From assembly GCA_947500755.1 (NCBI GenBank), contig CANMTO010000004.1, forward strand, positions 1 through 64,000: a stretch of DNA of 64,000 bases, given 5' to 3'. The number at the start of each line of letters is the position of its first letter. Positions within the stretch are counted from its first letter, which is position 1. The DNA is from Flavobacteriales bacterium. GTDB lineage: Bacteria; Bacteroidota; Bacteroidia; Flavobacteriales_D; Crocinitomicaceae. The notes beneath the pieces were generated by a model that worked only from the letters and a program-made list of their open reading frames with translations, searched no databases and was not told the origin of the DNA. A program made the translations under genes and the position numbers. Below, in pieces: positions 1-9,379 of the stretch.

Positions 1-2462
1 AAAACATGATAAACGTTCTGTTCTCTTTCTGTAGCATTCGGTTGCCATTGTTTCCGTGAATCTCGTTGGATTGGAACTTGTTTGCTTAAGGTTTTCTTAT
101 CGATCTTTCCATTTTGATTTATAGGCCAAGAGGTATTAAATTGAATAAGGTCTGGCTGCTGGTATGGGGGGATATGTTTGGATAAATATGCCCTTATCTC
201 TTGTTCGCTTAAGTTAAGTTCGTGAAGTAAAACACTCACGCCGTCAATTTCAATTACGCAGCATTGTGTTAATATTTCAAGTGAAGCGATTAGTTGTTCT
301 ATTCGTCTACTCGGAATTCTTTTCCCATTTACTTTTATGAAGTCATCTTGTAACCTTCCAGAGATTATGAGTCCATGAATAGGGTGGATGAACGCTCGGT
401 CTCCCGTTTTATAGGTAAGCGTTCCATTTTTATGCACAATGTATCGATCGGATTTCGATAAAGGAATGCCAACGCAAGTGCCTGAAATGTGTAATTCTCC
501 CCAAATACCCATCGGAACGATATCTCCGTTTGATCCATGAACCGTAAATTGCTGATCCCCGAGTGGAGCCCCAAGTGGAAATTGATGATTCATGTCAAGA
601 AGCGGGTAAAGCGCGGAGTCAATGCTTACTTCGGTTAACCCATAGCTGTTATAAATATTAATTCCATTCAACTGCTTAAAGGCAGTATAGAGGGAATGCG
701 TCATGGCTTCTGAACCACAAATTAAATGACTTAATCCCTCCAGGTTCGGCTTGTTTTTAAGGATGAGTTGAATAAACGACGGAGTGGACTCAAGATAGCT
801 CACTTGGTACTTCGTAATGAGTTGACTAATTAGAAGAGGTGATAAGCGTTCGTTTTCTGTTGCAAGAACTAAGGTGCTACCAAGAAAAAGGCTTCGGAAT
901 AAATCTCCGAAAAAGACATCGAATCGCATGTCTGCAAGACAGAGATGTACTGCGTTTTCTTTGATGTTCAAGCGATTTTTCCAATCCGCTAATAAGGTTA
1001 CAATACCCGCTTGCTGTATCAATATTTGTTTCGGCTCTCCCGTACTTCCGGACGTTTCAGCTAAATACAGAAATTGGCCTGGGGGCATGTTAATTTCTTT
1101 CGGTGCTGTAAAAGAAACCACCCCGCCGTTTTTCCATTGCTTAAGGATCATTACAATGGTTTCGATGCTTCTATTTGGTGATAAAAATAAAATCGGGGCT
1201 TCAGTTGGTTCTGTGCTTATTCGTTTTTTTAGTTCCCCATATGTTATTTTTTGATCAGCACATATAATTGCTGTTTGATCATCAGTTGCTTTATCAAATA
1301 GACTCCAAAATTCAATGTTATTTTTAAGATCCTTGGTTAATTTGGCCTTTGGTAAATTTATTGCTGGTTCTTTGCCGTCACTGATTGCTCGTACGCCATG
1401 CAAATAAGCGTTCACGAAATTTCTCCAAAAGGATAAATCGGCAAGGTCTGTGCGCACGTCGAATGAAAGACGCAGTGATTCTTCGCCAAATTCCAGTAAA
1501 TGCATTGAAATAATATTCTCATCTACAGAAGTCGGGAGAAATGTAAATCTTGCTTGCAGTTCGTCGGTATTTTTCTCGTACGCTTCCTTCTGATATGAAA
1601 ATAGTGCGTTGAACGCCGTGCTTTTTCGCTCTTGGGATAACCACGTTAATAATGGGTATTCTTGATTTCGAAAACAATTTTTTATTATGGGTTCCAACTC
1701 CCTTATGTTGGAAATTGGCACGTGGCTGACGGGAAGAAAATTTACCCGTGTCAAAAAATCTTGCTTCGCAATTTTACCACTCCTGTTACGAAGCGCCATT
1801 CCGGTTTGGATTGGAATGCCAAGATGGGATTCAATTCCATCCAGGTAATGCTGAAAGCAACCTAATAAAAGGGTAGAAAGATTCAGTTGCTGTTCCTTAC
1901 AACGTTGAGCTATTTCTTTTTTTCTGCTGGGTGAAACATTAAGTGTTATTCGCTCTATTGGACCTAACCCTTGTGGTTCAATGGATTTTAATATACCTAG
2001 ATCAACCCTCTGTGATGGGATTTCAATACCTCCCTTATTTTCTAATGTTCTTGCAGGTTCTTTTCCTTCATAAACACCCTTGAGGTCTTCCCAGAATAGT
2101 TGAAAACTATGTGCATCAGCCAACACATGATGCAAACAAAGTTTGAGCGTTATTTGATTATTAATTTGGTAAAGATTGACGGCCCATAAGCAACTAAGTG
2201 ATAATTCAGGTGCTTCAGTGTTGTCGAGCATGAAGACTCCCGTTTGGTTCTTATCAACAACCCATGACATCAAGTCCTCACTTAGTTTTAAATAAGGCCA
2301 ATTACGATTCTTTAATAGTACTTCAATAGATTGAGCTAACTGATCAAATGAAGCATGGTTTATTTCAGCAATTCCAATTAAGTGATTGCTCATGGAGCTT
2401 CCAAGAGCTTGTTCTTGGCGAAGAAATAATTCTTGATAGGGAAGCACCTTCATGGGGAGCAT
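1..2462 (-). CDS. Non-ribosomal peptide synthetase, condensation + adenylation (3' end outside window)
   Basis: The reading frame is open from the start codon to the left window edge (820 codons), so the gene is partial. Residues 1 to about 340 form a condensation domain; its active-site motif reads HHVLADAHS at residues 111-119, a variant of HHxxxDG with Ala for Gly. Residues from about 345 form an adenylation domain: A1 ITYGEL, A3 AETSGSTGEPK, A5 NSYGLTEVS, A7 YKTGDRA, A8 GRLQDDFIKVNGKRIPSRR and A10 NQNGKIDKK. A1 to A3 spans only about 65 residues, shorter than the usual 100 or so, so the adenylation N-subdomain is compact. The last visible residues (NATEREQNVYHVF) look like the start of a carrier-protein domain. 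ATG at 2462 and at 2453 are both possible starts. It lies 19 nt behind the CotH-like gene, so may be co-transcribed. Substrate and product cannot be read from the sequence. Confidence 0.85.
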   Translation of the reverse strand, partial: MLPMKVLPYQELFLRQEQALGSSMSNHLIGIAEINHASFDQLAQSIEVLLKNRNWPYLKLSEDLMSWVVDKNQTGVFMLDNTEAPELSLSCLWAVNLYQINNQITLKLCLHHVLADAHSFQLFWEDLKGVYEGKEPARTLENKGGIEIPSQRVDLGILKSIEPQGLGPIERITLNVSPSRKKEIAQRCKEQQLNLSTLLLGCFQHYLDGIESHLGIPIQTGMALRNRSGKIAKQDFLTRVNFLPVSHVPISNIRELEPIIKNCFRNQEYPLLTWLSQERKSTAFNALFSYQKEAYEKNTDELQARFTFLPTSVDENIISMHLLEFGEESLRLSFDVRTDLADLSFWRNFVNAYLHGVRAISDGKEPAINLPKAKLTKDLKNNIEFWSLFDKATDDQTAIICADQKITYGELKKRISTEPTEAPILFLSPNRSIETIVMILKQWKNGGVVSFTAPKEINMPPGQFLYLAETSGSTGEPKQILIQQAGIVTLLADWKNRLNIKENAVHLCLADMRFDVFFGDLFRSLFLGSTLVLATENERLSPLLISQLITKYQVSYLESTPSFIQLILKNKPNLEGLSHLICGSEAMTHSLYTAFKQLNGINIYNSYGLTEVSIDSALYPLLDMNHQFPLGAPLGDQQFTVHGSNGDIVPMGIWGELHISGTCVGIPLSKSDRYIVHKNGTLTYKTGDRAFIHPIHGLIISGRLQDDFIKVNGKRIPSRRIEQLIASLEILTQCCVIEIDGVSVLLHELNLSEQEIRAYLSKHIPPYQQPDLIQFNTSWPINQNGKIDKKTLSKQVPIQRDSRKQWQPNATEREQNVYHV

Positions 2463-2481
2463 CGTTATTTATTACAATAAA

Positions 2482-5112
2482 TTAATCTAGGTGTACCAAC
2501 CCTTTACTTATTTTTTGACCCTTATAACTGCACTGTAACCAATAGGTTCCGTTTGCAATTCCAGAAGTTTCTATGGTAAATGGAGAGGCAGGATTCGAGA
2601 ATTCTTTAAGCTTCCTACCCGAAGCATCGTATAGGGAAAAGCTAAAGGTTTCGTTCTGTGGAATATTGTGCGTAATGATTGGATCGTTCACCGATGGGTT
2701 CGGCTGAATACTTACCTGTATTTCTCCATCTGTAATTTGAATTTGTTTGGTGGATTCGCCCATACATCCCAAGGTGTCGCTTACGGTCATGTGCACCTCA
2801 TAAATACCCGGTGTTGCATAGATATGGCTCACCGTCTGCCCACTGGCCAAAGAGGTTTGATCGCCAAAATCCCAAAGGTATTGGCTGTTCGTACCATTAT
2901 TGCCAGCGAAAATATAATGTACATCACCTGCCACGTGCAATACTTGAGTGAAGGTGGAATCCGGTGCAGAGATGCTCACCGTCATTGGAAGTGTGCGTTG
3001 ACAACCAAAGCCATCCTCTACTCTTAACGTATAGGTACCCGGGGTGCTTAACGTGATGGCTGGAGTTTCAGGTCCCGGGATCCAATTGTAGGTGTAACTC
3101 GGATTGTAGGGAGCGGTGTAGGTTATTCCTTTACAAACTGCAGTGTCTGAAGGAATTATAAGGTCTGGAAGCACGGCCCCAAAAGGCGCCAATTCATTAT
3201 CAATCCATGCTAATCGCTTGTATATAAATACTTTCATGTTCTGTACTTGTGCCAAATATGTGCTCGCACCTAAGGTTTGCCAAACCGCAAAATTCCGATC
3301 GGCAGGCCCTTGAAACAAGGGAGCAGAAACGGTATCAATAAAGGCCATAAACCGAGGAGTTTTCAATACATCCTCCCGTAAACTAAACCAACGGCAAGCT
3401 AATTCATGACGATACACCGAGTCCGTATATAATTTTGACCACCAAAAAGGAAAAGGCCAATAGGGGTGTGTGTTTTCCCAAACCCATCCCGAAGTTGGAT
3501 CATTTGCCATGGCACGGTCGTAATCCCAAGGCGGACCAATACACAGTTTGTTGCCGTCTGTATCTTTTTCTTTGTACATGTAGGTGCTGCGACCATAACT
3601 GTCATAATTCATGCTGAATTCGTTTACAATCAAGAAGTCGATGAAGGTTCCTACATCAATCCATTGACGGTAACCTAAGGTATCGTTTGTATAGTTTATG
3701 CCATTCAGTGCATTTTCAAACGAATCCACATAGGTTTTGATATAATTGGCTTGTACCGGAAGGATGGAATCTTCCTTGGGATATACATACTTGAATTCTA
3801 CGGCATGAGGCGAGGTTGCGCTATTGATTGGTGGATATACCGAATTCCATGCAGCCGGGTCGCCGTTAATATTCATTTCTATAATGTATCCCCCCGTTAA
3901 GTCACTTCCTGAGGTATCGGCTGAAGTCAGTTTTGCGATATCTAAGCGGTTATTGTCGCGTTTCACTTTTTCCGTCAAGGTATACACGCCAATGTACGTT
4001 CCGTCAAGAAAGATTTCACAGAGCCTTGTGCGGGGTGCATATCGCCCCATCCGACGTGCAAATTCGTAGGTCACCGAATTGATTAACAAGGAATTATCTA
4101 GGTATTCCGCTTTGAAAATCCAATCATTCTCAGCAGGCATGCCCAACAAGGAGGTATCTATCTTGTTTCCAATCGCATCTACCAAATCAAAGTCGTAGTT
4201 TTTCTTGGGATATCCAGGTCCTGAGAACCCTTGCCATTCGGTCATGATCGTCCCTTCATAACTGTATAGCGTATCGGCTGTTGAGTTAAGGAAACCTGGT
4301 CCATTATCAATGATTTCCATGACCACAGGAACTTTAACATCGTTGTTGATTGCATTATTCACCGTAGTTAATTTTACGATAGGTAGTACCGAGGTCATGG
4401 CACCCTCATACGTGATTGAAAAAGGAATGCTCGCAGCACAAGCAGTATTCGCTTTTAAGCCAATTTTGAAGATGTAGGGAATTCCTGCGGTGAGTAAGGG
4501 GTGAAGATCTGCTTGCAGCCCGCACAGCACATTGTCATCGTTGTAATAAAGTGCACCGGTAGCTGAACCGCTGAAGTCTACGTTCGCACAATTATTATAT
4601 ACCCAGATTCGTGTGTCACAGGCGCTTAGGTTGCACGTGGATAAGGCGAAAATTCCGGTTGTATCCGGTGTGAACGAATAGTATATGTTTTCTTGAGGAG
4701 AAACCGTTACTCCAGTATCTATTGGAATTGGGTTTTCGCAAATGGTTCCTGGTCCACAATTAAATGAATGTGAAGCGGTTAACGCAAATTGTCCGCCACT
4801 CGCTACTTGCGTTCCATTTAAGGTGATAATATACGACCCAAGGCCATAACCACAACAAATCCCATCGCCATAGCTATCGTGAATATCAAAACGAATGCAA
4901 TCTGCCGAATCGACACAAACGACGGATCCATTTACATTTCCGTTGGCAACTTCATTGCCGTTGCTGTATAAATTCCAAGTCGTTTCTCCTGGGTAAGCAT
5001 CAGGAACAATGGTGATTTCAACGGGCCATTGTCCGGCCGGGCATTGCGCCATTAAATGAGGTGCACCCAGTAGGATAATTAATGCAACTACAAGTCGATA
5101 ATATATAATCAT
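2482..5112 (-). CDS. Secreted CotH-kinase-family protein with PKD domain and T9SS type A sorting domain
   Basis: Signal peptide MIIYYRLVVALIILLGA ends near an AQ cleavage site. The first ~250 residues are a Cys-rich secreted beta region. The middle carries the CotH kinase-like fold: YTLTEKVKRDNNRLDIAKL, the GGYIIEMN strand, and GPPWDYDRAMAND, matching the WDfDra metal/catalytic motif of the family. A PKD domain follows (YLWDFGDQTS, then SHIYATPGIYEVHMTVSD). The C-terminus (IQPNPSVNDPIITHNI, then GLVHLD) is a T9SS type A sorting domain, so the protein is probably exported to the cell surface. CotH proteins are atypical protein kinases first known from spore coats; the substrate here is unknown. 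An in-frame TTG at 5133 gives a longer form, but it lies inside the likely -7 element, so ATG 5112 is preferred. Confidence 0.85.
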   Translation of the reverse strand: MIIYYRLVVALIILLGAPHLMAQCPAGQWPVEITIVPDAYPGETTWNLYSNGNEVANGNVNGSVVCVDSADCIRFDIHDSYGDGICCGYGLGSYIITLNGTQVASGGQFALTASHSFNCGPGTICENPIPIDTGVTVSPQENIYYSFTPDTTGIFALSTCNLSACDTRIWVYNNCANVDFSGSATGALYYNDDNVLCGLQADLHPLLTAGIPYIFKIGLKANTACAASIPFSITYEGAMTSVLPIVKLTTVNNAINNDVKVPVVMEIIDNGPGFLNSTADTLYSYEGTIMTEWQGFSGPGYPKKNYDFDLVDAIGNKIDTSLLGMPAENDWIFKAEYLDNSLLINSVTYEFARRMGRYAPRTRLCEIFLDGTYIGVYTLTEKVKRDNNRLDIAKLTSADTSGSDLTGGYIIEMNINGDPAAWNSVYPPINSATSPHAVEFKYVYPKEDSILPVQANYIKTYVDSFENALNGINYTNDTLGYRQWIDVGTFIDFLIVNEFSMNYDSYGRSTYMYKEKDTDGNKLCIGPPWDYDRAMANDPTSGWVWENTHPYWPFPFWWSKLYTDSVYRHELACRWFSLREDVLKTPRFMAFIDTVSAPLFQGPADRNFAVWQTLGASTYLAQVQNMKVFIYKRLAWIDNELAPFGAVLPDLIIPSDTAVCKGITYTAPYNPSYTYNWIPGPETPAITLSTPGTYTLRVEDGFGCQRTLPMTVSISAPDSTFTQVLHVAGDVHYIFAGNNGTNSQYLWDFGDQTSLASGQTVSHIYATPGIYEVHMTVSDTLGCMGESTKQIQITDGEIQVSIQPNPSVNDPIITHNIPQNETFSFSLYDASGRKLKEFSNPASPFTIETSGIANGTYWLQCSYKGQKISKGLVHLD

Positions 5113-5130
5113 AAGCAATTCAGTTCTTAA

Positions 5131-5138
5131 CAAAGATA
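5131..5138 (-). promoter_or_regulatory. -7 promoter element of the CotH-like gene
   Basis: TATCTTTG on the minus strand matches the Bacteroidota TAnnTTTG element and ends 18 nt before ATG 5112. No clear TTG -33 element is visible. Confidence 0.5.
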
Positions 5139-5192
5139 TAGATAATTAAACTATTGTTAACTTAGGGCGCCCAAACCTTAATTCTGTATCAC

Positions 5193-8100
5193 ATGCGCTC
5201 GGTTATAGTCGCTTTTTTTACCTTCATATCATTAAGTGTTTCCGTTTATGCGCAAGGGTGGAAAAGAGCATTCGAACGCCCAAAATGTTTCATTGAAAAT
5301 CTTGGGCAATTCGATGAATACGAAAATGAACACACTGGGCAAATTCGTTATGCTGCCGATTTCGGAAAGGCAAAGGTTTTCTTTGGAATCACAGGAATCA
5401 GCTACGTTTTTTTAGATGCGGAAAAGGGACTAAAATCACAAGAACTTGAAGCCCCAGTTAACTCATTGGAAGGTCATAAACAATGGGAACGACGGATTGG
5501 AAAATACACCTACACCCACGATGAACTAAATGTCCATTTCCCGAGTGCAACGAATTCTGTGCTAGTGGCTAGTAACCCACGGTCGAACTATTTTAGTTAT
5601 TCTTACCAATCTTCTGCCGGGGCAATAGTCAATAAAACCAATATCAAAGGATTTGATGAGCTGGTTTATAAAAACATAGCGCCAGGAATAGATTTAACAT
5701 ACCGTATTCATCCGGAATCAGGACTCAAATATGCGTTAGTTGTTCATCCAACTGCTTCTGTGCAAGATTTTCGAATGATTTTTGATCGGGACCTTAACTT
5801 GATAAACGATGAAATCCACATAAAAACGATGTTTGGTGATTTAGTTGATCACGCACCAATTTCCTTTTACGAGTTTGCAGATGATGCCACCATTCCTTCT
5901 TCGTTTAACCTCTTAGATCAACGGACTGTTGGCTTTAACTTGGGTAAGTATGACAAAGCACAAACCGTAATCATAGATCCATGGACTCAACTTCCAAGTT
6001 TTGCTAGCAATTGGGATTGCGTATGGGAATGCGATAAGGATGCCGCTGGAAATATATATGCCATAGGTGGCGTGATGCCAATGCAAGTACTTAAGTATAA
6101 TGCGGCTGGAGCCTTACAATGGACGTACAATACACCGTATGATACCTCCAATGTGTGGCTCGGAACCTTTGCCGTAGATAATTTAGGTAATTCTTATGTC
6201 ACTGCTGGTTCTACTGCAGCGATACAGAAAATAAGTCCGGCTGGCGCACTGGTTTGGAATAATGCGAATCCCAGTGGATTATTCAGTAACGATGAGTTTT
6301 GGAGTATTGCGTTTAATTGTGATCAGAGTATGTTGGTTGTGGGAGGAACTGGTGGTGCTGGATTTAGTCTGACGGCTTCTATTTACAATATTGATTTTAA
6401 CACAGGAAATATCATTTCTAGTGCAGATGTGGCTCAGGGCAGTACTTTTGCATTTCCTCCTTCGGTGCAAGAAGTACGTGCAATTTGTGCCTCTCCCAAT
6501 GGGAAATATTATTTCATGACCCAAGATACGGTTGGAGCCTTTAATCAAAATTTTAATGCCTGTAATGGTGCGCCTTTATTCTATAAAATAGATAACAGCT
6601 ATGATCTCGGATATAAATGCGAGAATTATCGCTACGATAATGCCGGGATTTGTGCCATTAAAGCGAATAATAATTTTTATTATACGCAAAATGGATTGAA
6701 TGTGGTCAAACGAAACCTTCAGACCGGAGCGATTCTTACTACATCAATTATTCCGGGTGGAGCAAATACAACCGCACTTGGGGATTTCTCGGTCAGCAAT
6801 AGCGGAATTGATATCGATAATTGTGGTAACGTATACGTTGGTTCATCCACAGCGGTAATTAAGTTTGATGCCAATTTGGTCCAATTAGCTACGTATCCAA
6901 CTTCTTTTAAAGTGTATGATGTGCACGTCACAATGGCAGGAGATGTTGTGGCTGTGGGAAGTACAGGGAATTCTTCGAGCAATACACGAACTGGATATAT
7001 CCAAACCTTTGCTGCCGCTGCATGTGCGCCAATGACCTCTTCTTGCTGCGATGCATCGATTTGTTCTCCTCAAAATGTATGTATTTCGGATGCTCCCATG
7101 CAATTAACCGCGGCGACCCCCGGAGGAACATGGAGTGGACCTGGGGTAAGTGCCTCCGGACTCTTTACCCCAGCGAATGCCGGGGTGGGCAATCAATCTA
7201 TAACATACACCTTACCTTGTGGTGCAGAATCAACAACCATTACTGTTAGTCCATGCCAGGGCTTAACGGCATGTATTGAAGCGAATGGTTCCTTAACGGT
7301 AAGTGGAGGAGTAGCGCCGTATGCTTGGGCGTATTATCAAGCCGCTCAAAATACACCCATTACGAATCAAGGAGAATGTCAAAGTTGCGGTTATACGTGG
7401 TTTTTTGGACAATGCTTAAACGGCGTGGTGCCGGTGAATTCCTGCAATTCTCCTGCTCAATGGGTTAATTTTGCAAATGGAACGAATGCAACACCACCCC
7501 TTGGGGTAGTTCAAGTTCAAGTAACGGATGCCGCTGGAACAGTGCAAGTATTAACCATTGCAAATTTGCTGCCTTGTAATCCGAATCCTTGTCCTTCCAT
7601 TACAGTGAATTTGTCTGGTATTTCCAACGTTACCTGTTATGGATTAAGTGACGGGGAAGCAACAGCTTCCGCTACTGGAGGAACGGCACCGTACACCTAC
7701 TCGTGGATGCCGGGTAATCTTTCGGGAGCTTCTCAAACCAATTTAGTGGCAGGAACCTATACCATTACCGCTACGGATGCGATGAACTGTACCGGGGATA
7801 CCACCCTAACAATTACACAACCGGATCAAATCCTTGTGAATGCGCAAAACATTACTGGAACCCAATGTGGTGGTGCTACCGGTGCAATCGAAGTAAGCGT
7901 TTCTGGGGGTTCTGGGAATTATACCTATGCATGGAACCCAAATGCTGGGGTAGGGACATATATCCAAAATTTAGCTGGAGGATCATATTCCGTGGTGGTT
8001 ACCGACCAAGCAACCGGATGTAGCGCCAACGCTACCTATATCGTTCCTAGTTTGGGTGGGCCTGTTCTTAATAATCCGAATGTAACGAACGTGCTTTGTG

Positions 8101-8804
8101 CTGGAGAAACAACGGGTTCTATTTCAGCCAGTGCAGGAGGTTCTACCCCTCCGTATCAGTATCAATTAAATAATGGGGCATTTCAAAATTCAGGCGTATT
8201 TGCCTTCTTGGCCTCCGGACAATATACCATTACTGTAATGGATGCCACGGGGTGTGAAAATTCTTTAACGGTTACGATTACAGAGCCCGCCTCGTTGCAG
8301 GTGTCCTTGCCTTCAACCGTATCCTTATGCCTTGAAGATTCTGTTGAATTGGTTTCTACCGTAACCGGAGGCGTGCCTGCCTATACGTATGCTTGGAGTA
8401 CAGGAGAAAGCAATCCATCAATTTGGGTTCAGGGGGTGCAAAACGAAACAATATTACTCTCGATTACAGATGCCAATGGGTGTGATAATGATGGCTCCGT
8501 GGGAATTGAAATTATTCCTTGTGGCAGTATCGAGTATTTTATTCCAAATGTTTTTTCTCCGAATGGAGATGGAACGAATGAACAATATGGGATTTTCTCT
8601 CAAAATGTAATTAGTCAAGAAGCACTTATTGTAAATCGATGGGGAGAATTAATGATTCAATTAAATCAAGTCAATCAGTTTTGGGATGGGACCTTGCCAA
8701 ATGGACAATTAGCCAAGGACGGCACCTATTTTATGAAATTCAGGCTCCTTGGAATTGGTGGAGAGGAAAAAGAAGGGCATGTATTTTTTCATTTGGTAAG
8801 ATAA
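5193..8804 (+). CDS. Large secreted protein with SprB repeats and T9SS type B (gliding-associated) C-terminal domain
   Basis: Signal peptide MRSVIVAFFTFISLSVSVYAQ. Residues ~25-270 form an N-terminal domain common in Bacteroidota surface proteins (FIENLGQF, later APGIDLTYRI). Residues ~270-610 read like a beta-propeller of NHL/SBBP type (repeated DAAGNIYAIGG, DNLGNSYVTAG). After Cys-rich Ig-like segments there are about four SprB-type repeats (residues ~800-1110; for example ISNVTCYGLSDGEATASATG and GGTAPYTYSW). The last ~90 residues (IPNVFSPNGDGTNEQYGIF, then NRWGELM, then DGTYFMKF) are a CHU_C / T9SS type B domain. SprB repeats occur in flavobacterial gliding adhesins, so a surface adhesin is likely, but no motility gene is adjacent. 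It diverges from the CotH-like gene and heads the ankyrin/DOMON row. Confidence 0.88.
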   Translation: MRSVIVAFFTFISLSVSVYAQGWKRAFERPKCFIENLGQFDEYENEHTGQIRYAADFGKAKVFFGITGISYVFLDAEKGLKSQELEAPVNSLEGHKQWERRIGKYTYTHDELNVHFPSATNSVLVASNPRSNYFSYSYQSSAGAIVNKTNIKGFDELVYKNIAPGIDLTYRIHPESGLKYALVVHPTASVQDFRMIFDRDLNLINDEIHIKTMFGDLVDHAPISFYEFADDATIPSSFNLLDQRTVGFNLGKYDKAQTVIIDPWTQLPSFASNWDCVWECDKDAAGNIYAIGGVMPMQVLKYNAAGALQWTYNTPYDTSNVWLGTFAVDNLGNSYVTAGSTAAIQKISPAGALVWNNANPSGLFSNDEFWSIAFNCDQSMLVVGGTGGAGFSLTASIYNIDFNTGNIISSADVAQGSTFAFPPSVQEVRAICASPNGKYYFMTQDTVGAFNQNFNACNGAPLFYKIDNSYDLGYKCENYRYDNAGICAIKANNNFYYTQNGLNVVKRNLQTGAILTTSIIPGGANTTALGDFSVSNSGIDIDNCGNVYVGSSTAVIKFDANLVQLATYPTSFKVYDVHVTMAGDVVAVGSTGNSSSNTRTGYIQTFAAAACAPMTSSCCDASICSPQNVCISDAPMQLTAATPGGTWSGPGVSASGLFTPANAGVGNQSITYTLPCGAESTTITVSPCQGLTACIEANGSLTVSGGVAPYAWAYYQAAQNTPITNQGECQSCGYTWFFGQCLNGVVPVNSCNSPAQWVNFANGTNATPPLGVVQVQVTDAAGTVQVLTIANLLPCNPNPCPSITVNLSGISNVTCYGLSDGEATASATGGTAPYTYSWMPGNLSGASQTNLVAGTYTITATDAMNCTGDTTLTITQPDQILVNAQNITGTQCGGATGAIEVSVSGGSGNYTYAWNPNAGVGTYIQNLAGGSYSVVVTDQATGCSANATYIVPSLGGPVLNNPNVTNVLCAGETTGSISASAGGSTPPYQYQLNNGAFQNSGVFAFLASGQYTITVMDATGCENSLTVTITEPASLQVSLPSTVSLCLEDSVELVSTVTGGVPAYTYAWSTGESNPSIWVQGVQNETILLSITDANGCDNDGSVGIEIIPCGSIEYFIPNVFSPNGDGTNEQYGIFSQNVISQEALIVNRWGELMIQLNQVNQFWDGTLPNGQLAKDGTYFMKFRLLGIGGEEKEGHVFFHLVR

Positions 8805-8842
8805 CGTGAACAATGAATGGGGTTAACGGGTTAAATAAAAAT

Positions 8843-9379
8843 ATGCGTTATAAAATTTTAATTTTTATAGTTTTCATTTATGGTGGAAGGATTTTTCTGG
8901 CGCAAGAGGTGCATGAACTTGCTCGAACTGGAACAGTTGAATCCATGACGGCTCTTTTAGATAAAGACCCATCATCTGTTAACCGCCTGTCGGAGCGTGG
9001 TATTACGCCCTTTGTGTTGGCATGCTACCGTGGAAATAATGCCGTCGCAAAATTGCTTGCACAGCGTGGAGCAGATATTAGGTATTGTGCGGCAGAAGGC
9101 TCGGCGCTCTACGGAATCATTTTTAAAAACAATCTAGAAATGCTTTCATTTATCCTGGACCAAGGGGTATCACCCGACGATACTTGTCAGTTTTCACAAT
9201 TCGGTTCCCCCTTGCACATGGCCATGAGCATGAAACGCTATGAAATAGTAGACCTCCTGCTTTCTAAAAATCCTAACCTGAAGATTCTTGATCAGAAAGG
9301 TCGTAGTATACAAGAATTATTATTGTTTTATCAAGACGAACGTCTAACCGCTATCTTTACATCGCATGAAAAAAATTAG
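8843..9379 (+). CDS. Exported ankyrin-repeat protein
   Basis: About 178 residues. ATG 8843 gives a clean signal peptide, MRYKILIFIVFIYGGRIF, ending at LAQ; the upstream ATG at 8813 would add ten residues in front of it and is less likely. Ankyrin units follow: LARTGTVESMTALLDKDPSS, GITPFVLACYRGNNAVAKLL, a middle unit (LYGIIFKNNLEMLSFILDQG) and GSPLHMAMSMKRYEIVDLLL. It is a periplasmic protein-protein interaction module rather than an enzyme. Its 3' end overlaps the next gene by 14 bp, so the two are probably co-translated. Periplasmic ankyrin proteins beside heme enzymes are known (AnkB next to catalase in Pseudomonas), which fits the DOMON neighbours. Confidence 0.8.
   Translation: MRYKILIFIVFIYGGRIFLAQEVHELARTGTVESMTALLDKDPSSVNRLSERGITPFVLACYRGNNAVAKLLAQRGADIRYCAAEGSALYGIIFKNNLEMLSFILDQGVSPDDTCQFSQFGSPLHMAMSMKRYEIVDLLLSKNPNLKILDQKGRSIQELLLFYQDERLTAIFTSHEKN

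Noticed and set aside
874-1865. Plus-strand open frames at 874-1254 and 1662-1865
   Set aside because: They are antisense to the NRPS gene, whose motifs run continuously through this stretch on the minus strand.
8813-8842. Upstream ATG of the ankyrin gene
   Set aside because: It would place ten polar residues before the signal peptide; ATG 8843 fits better.
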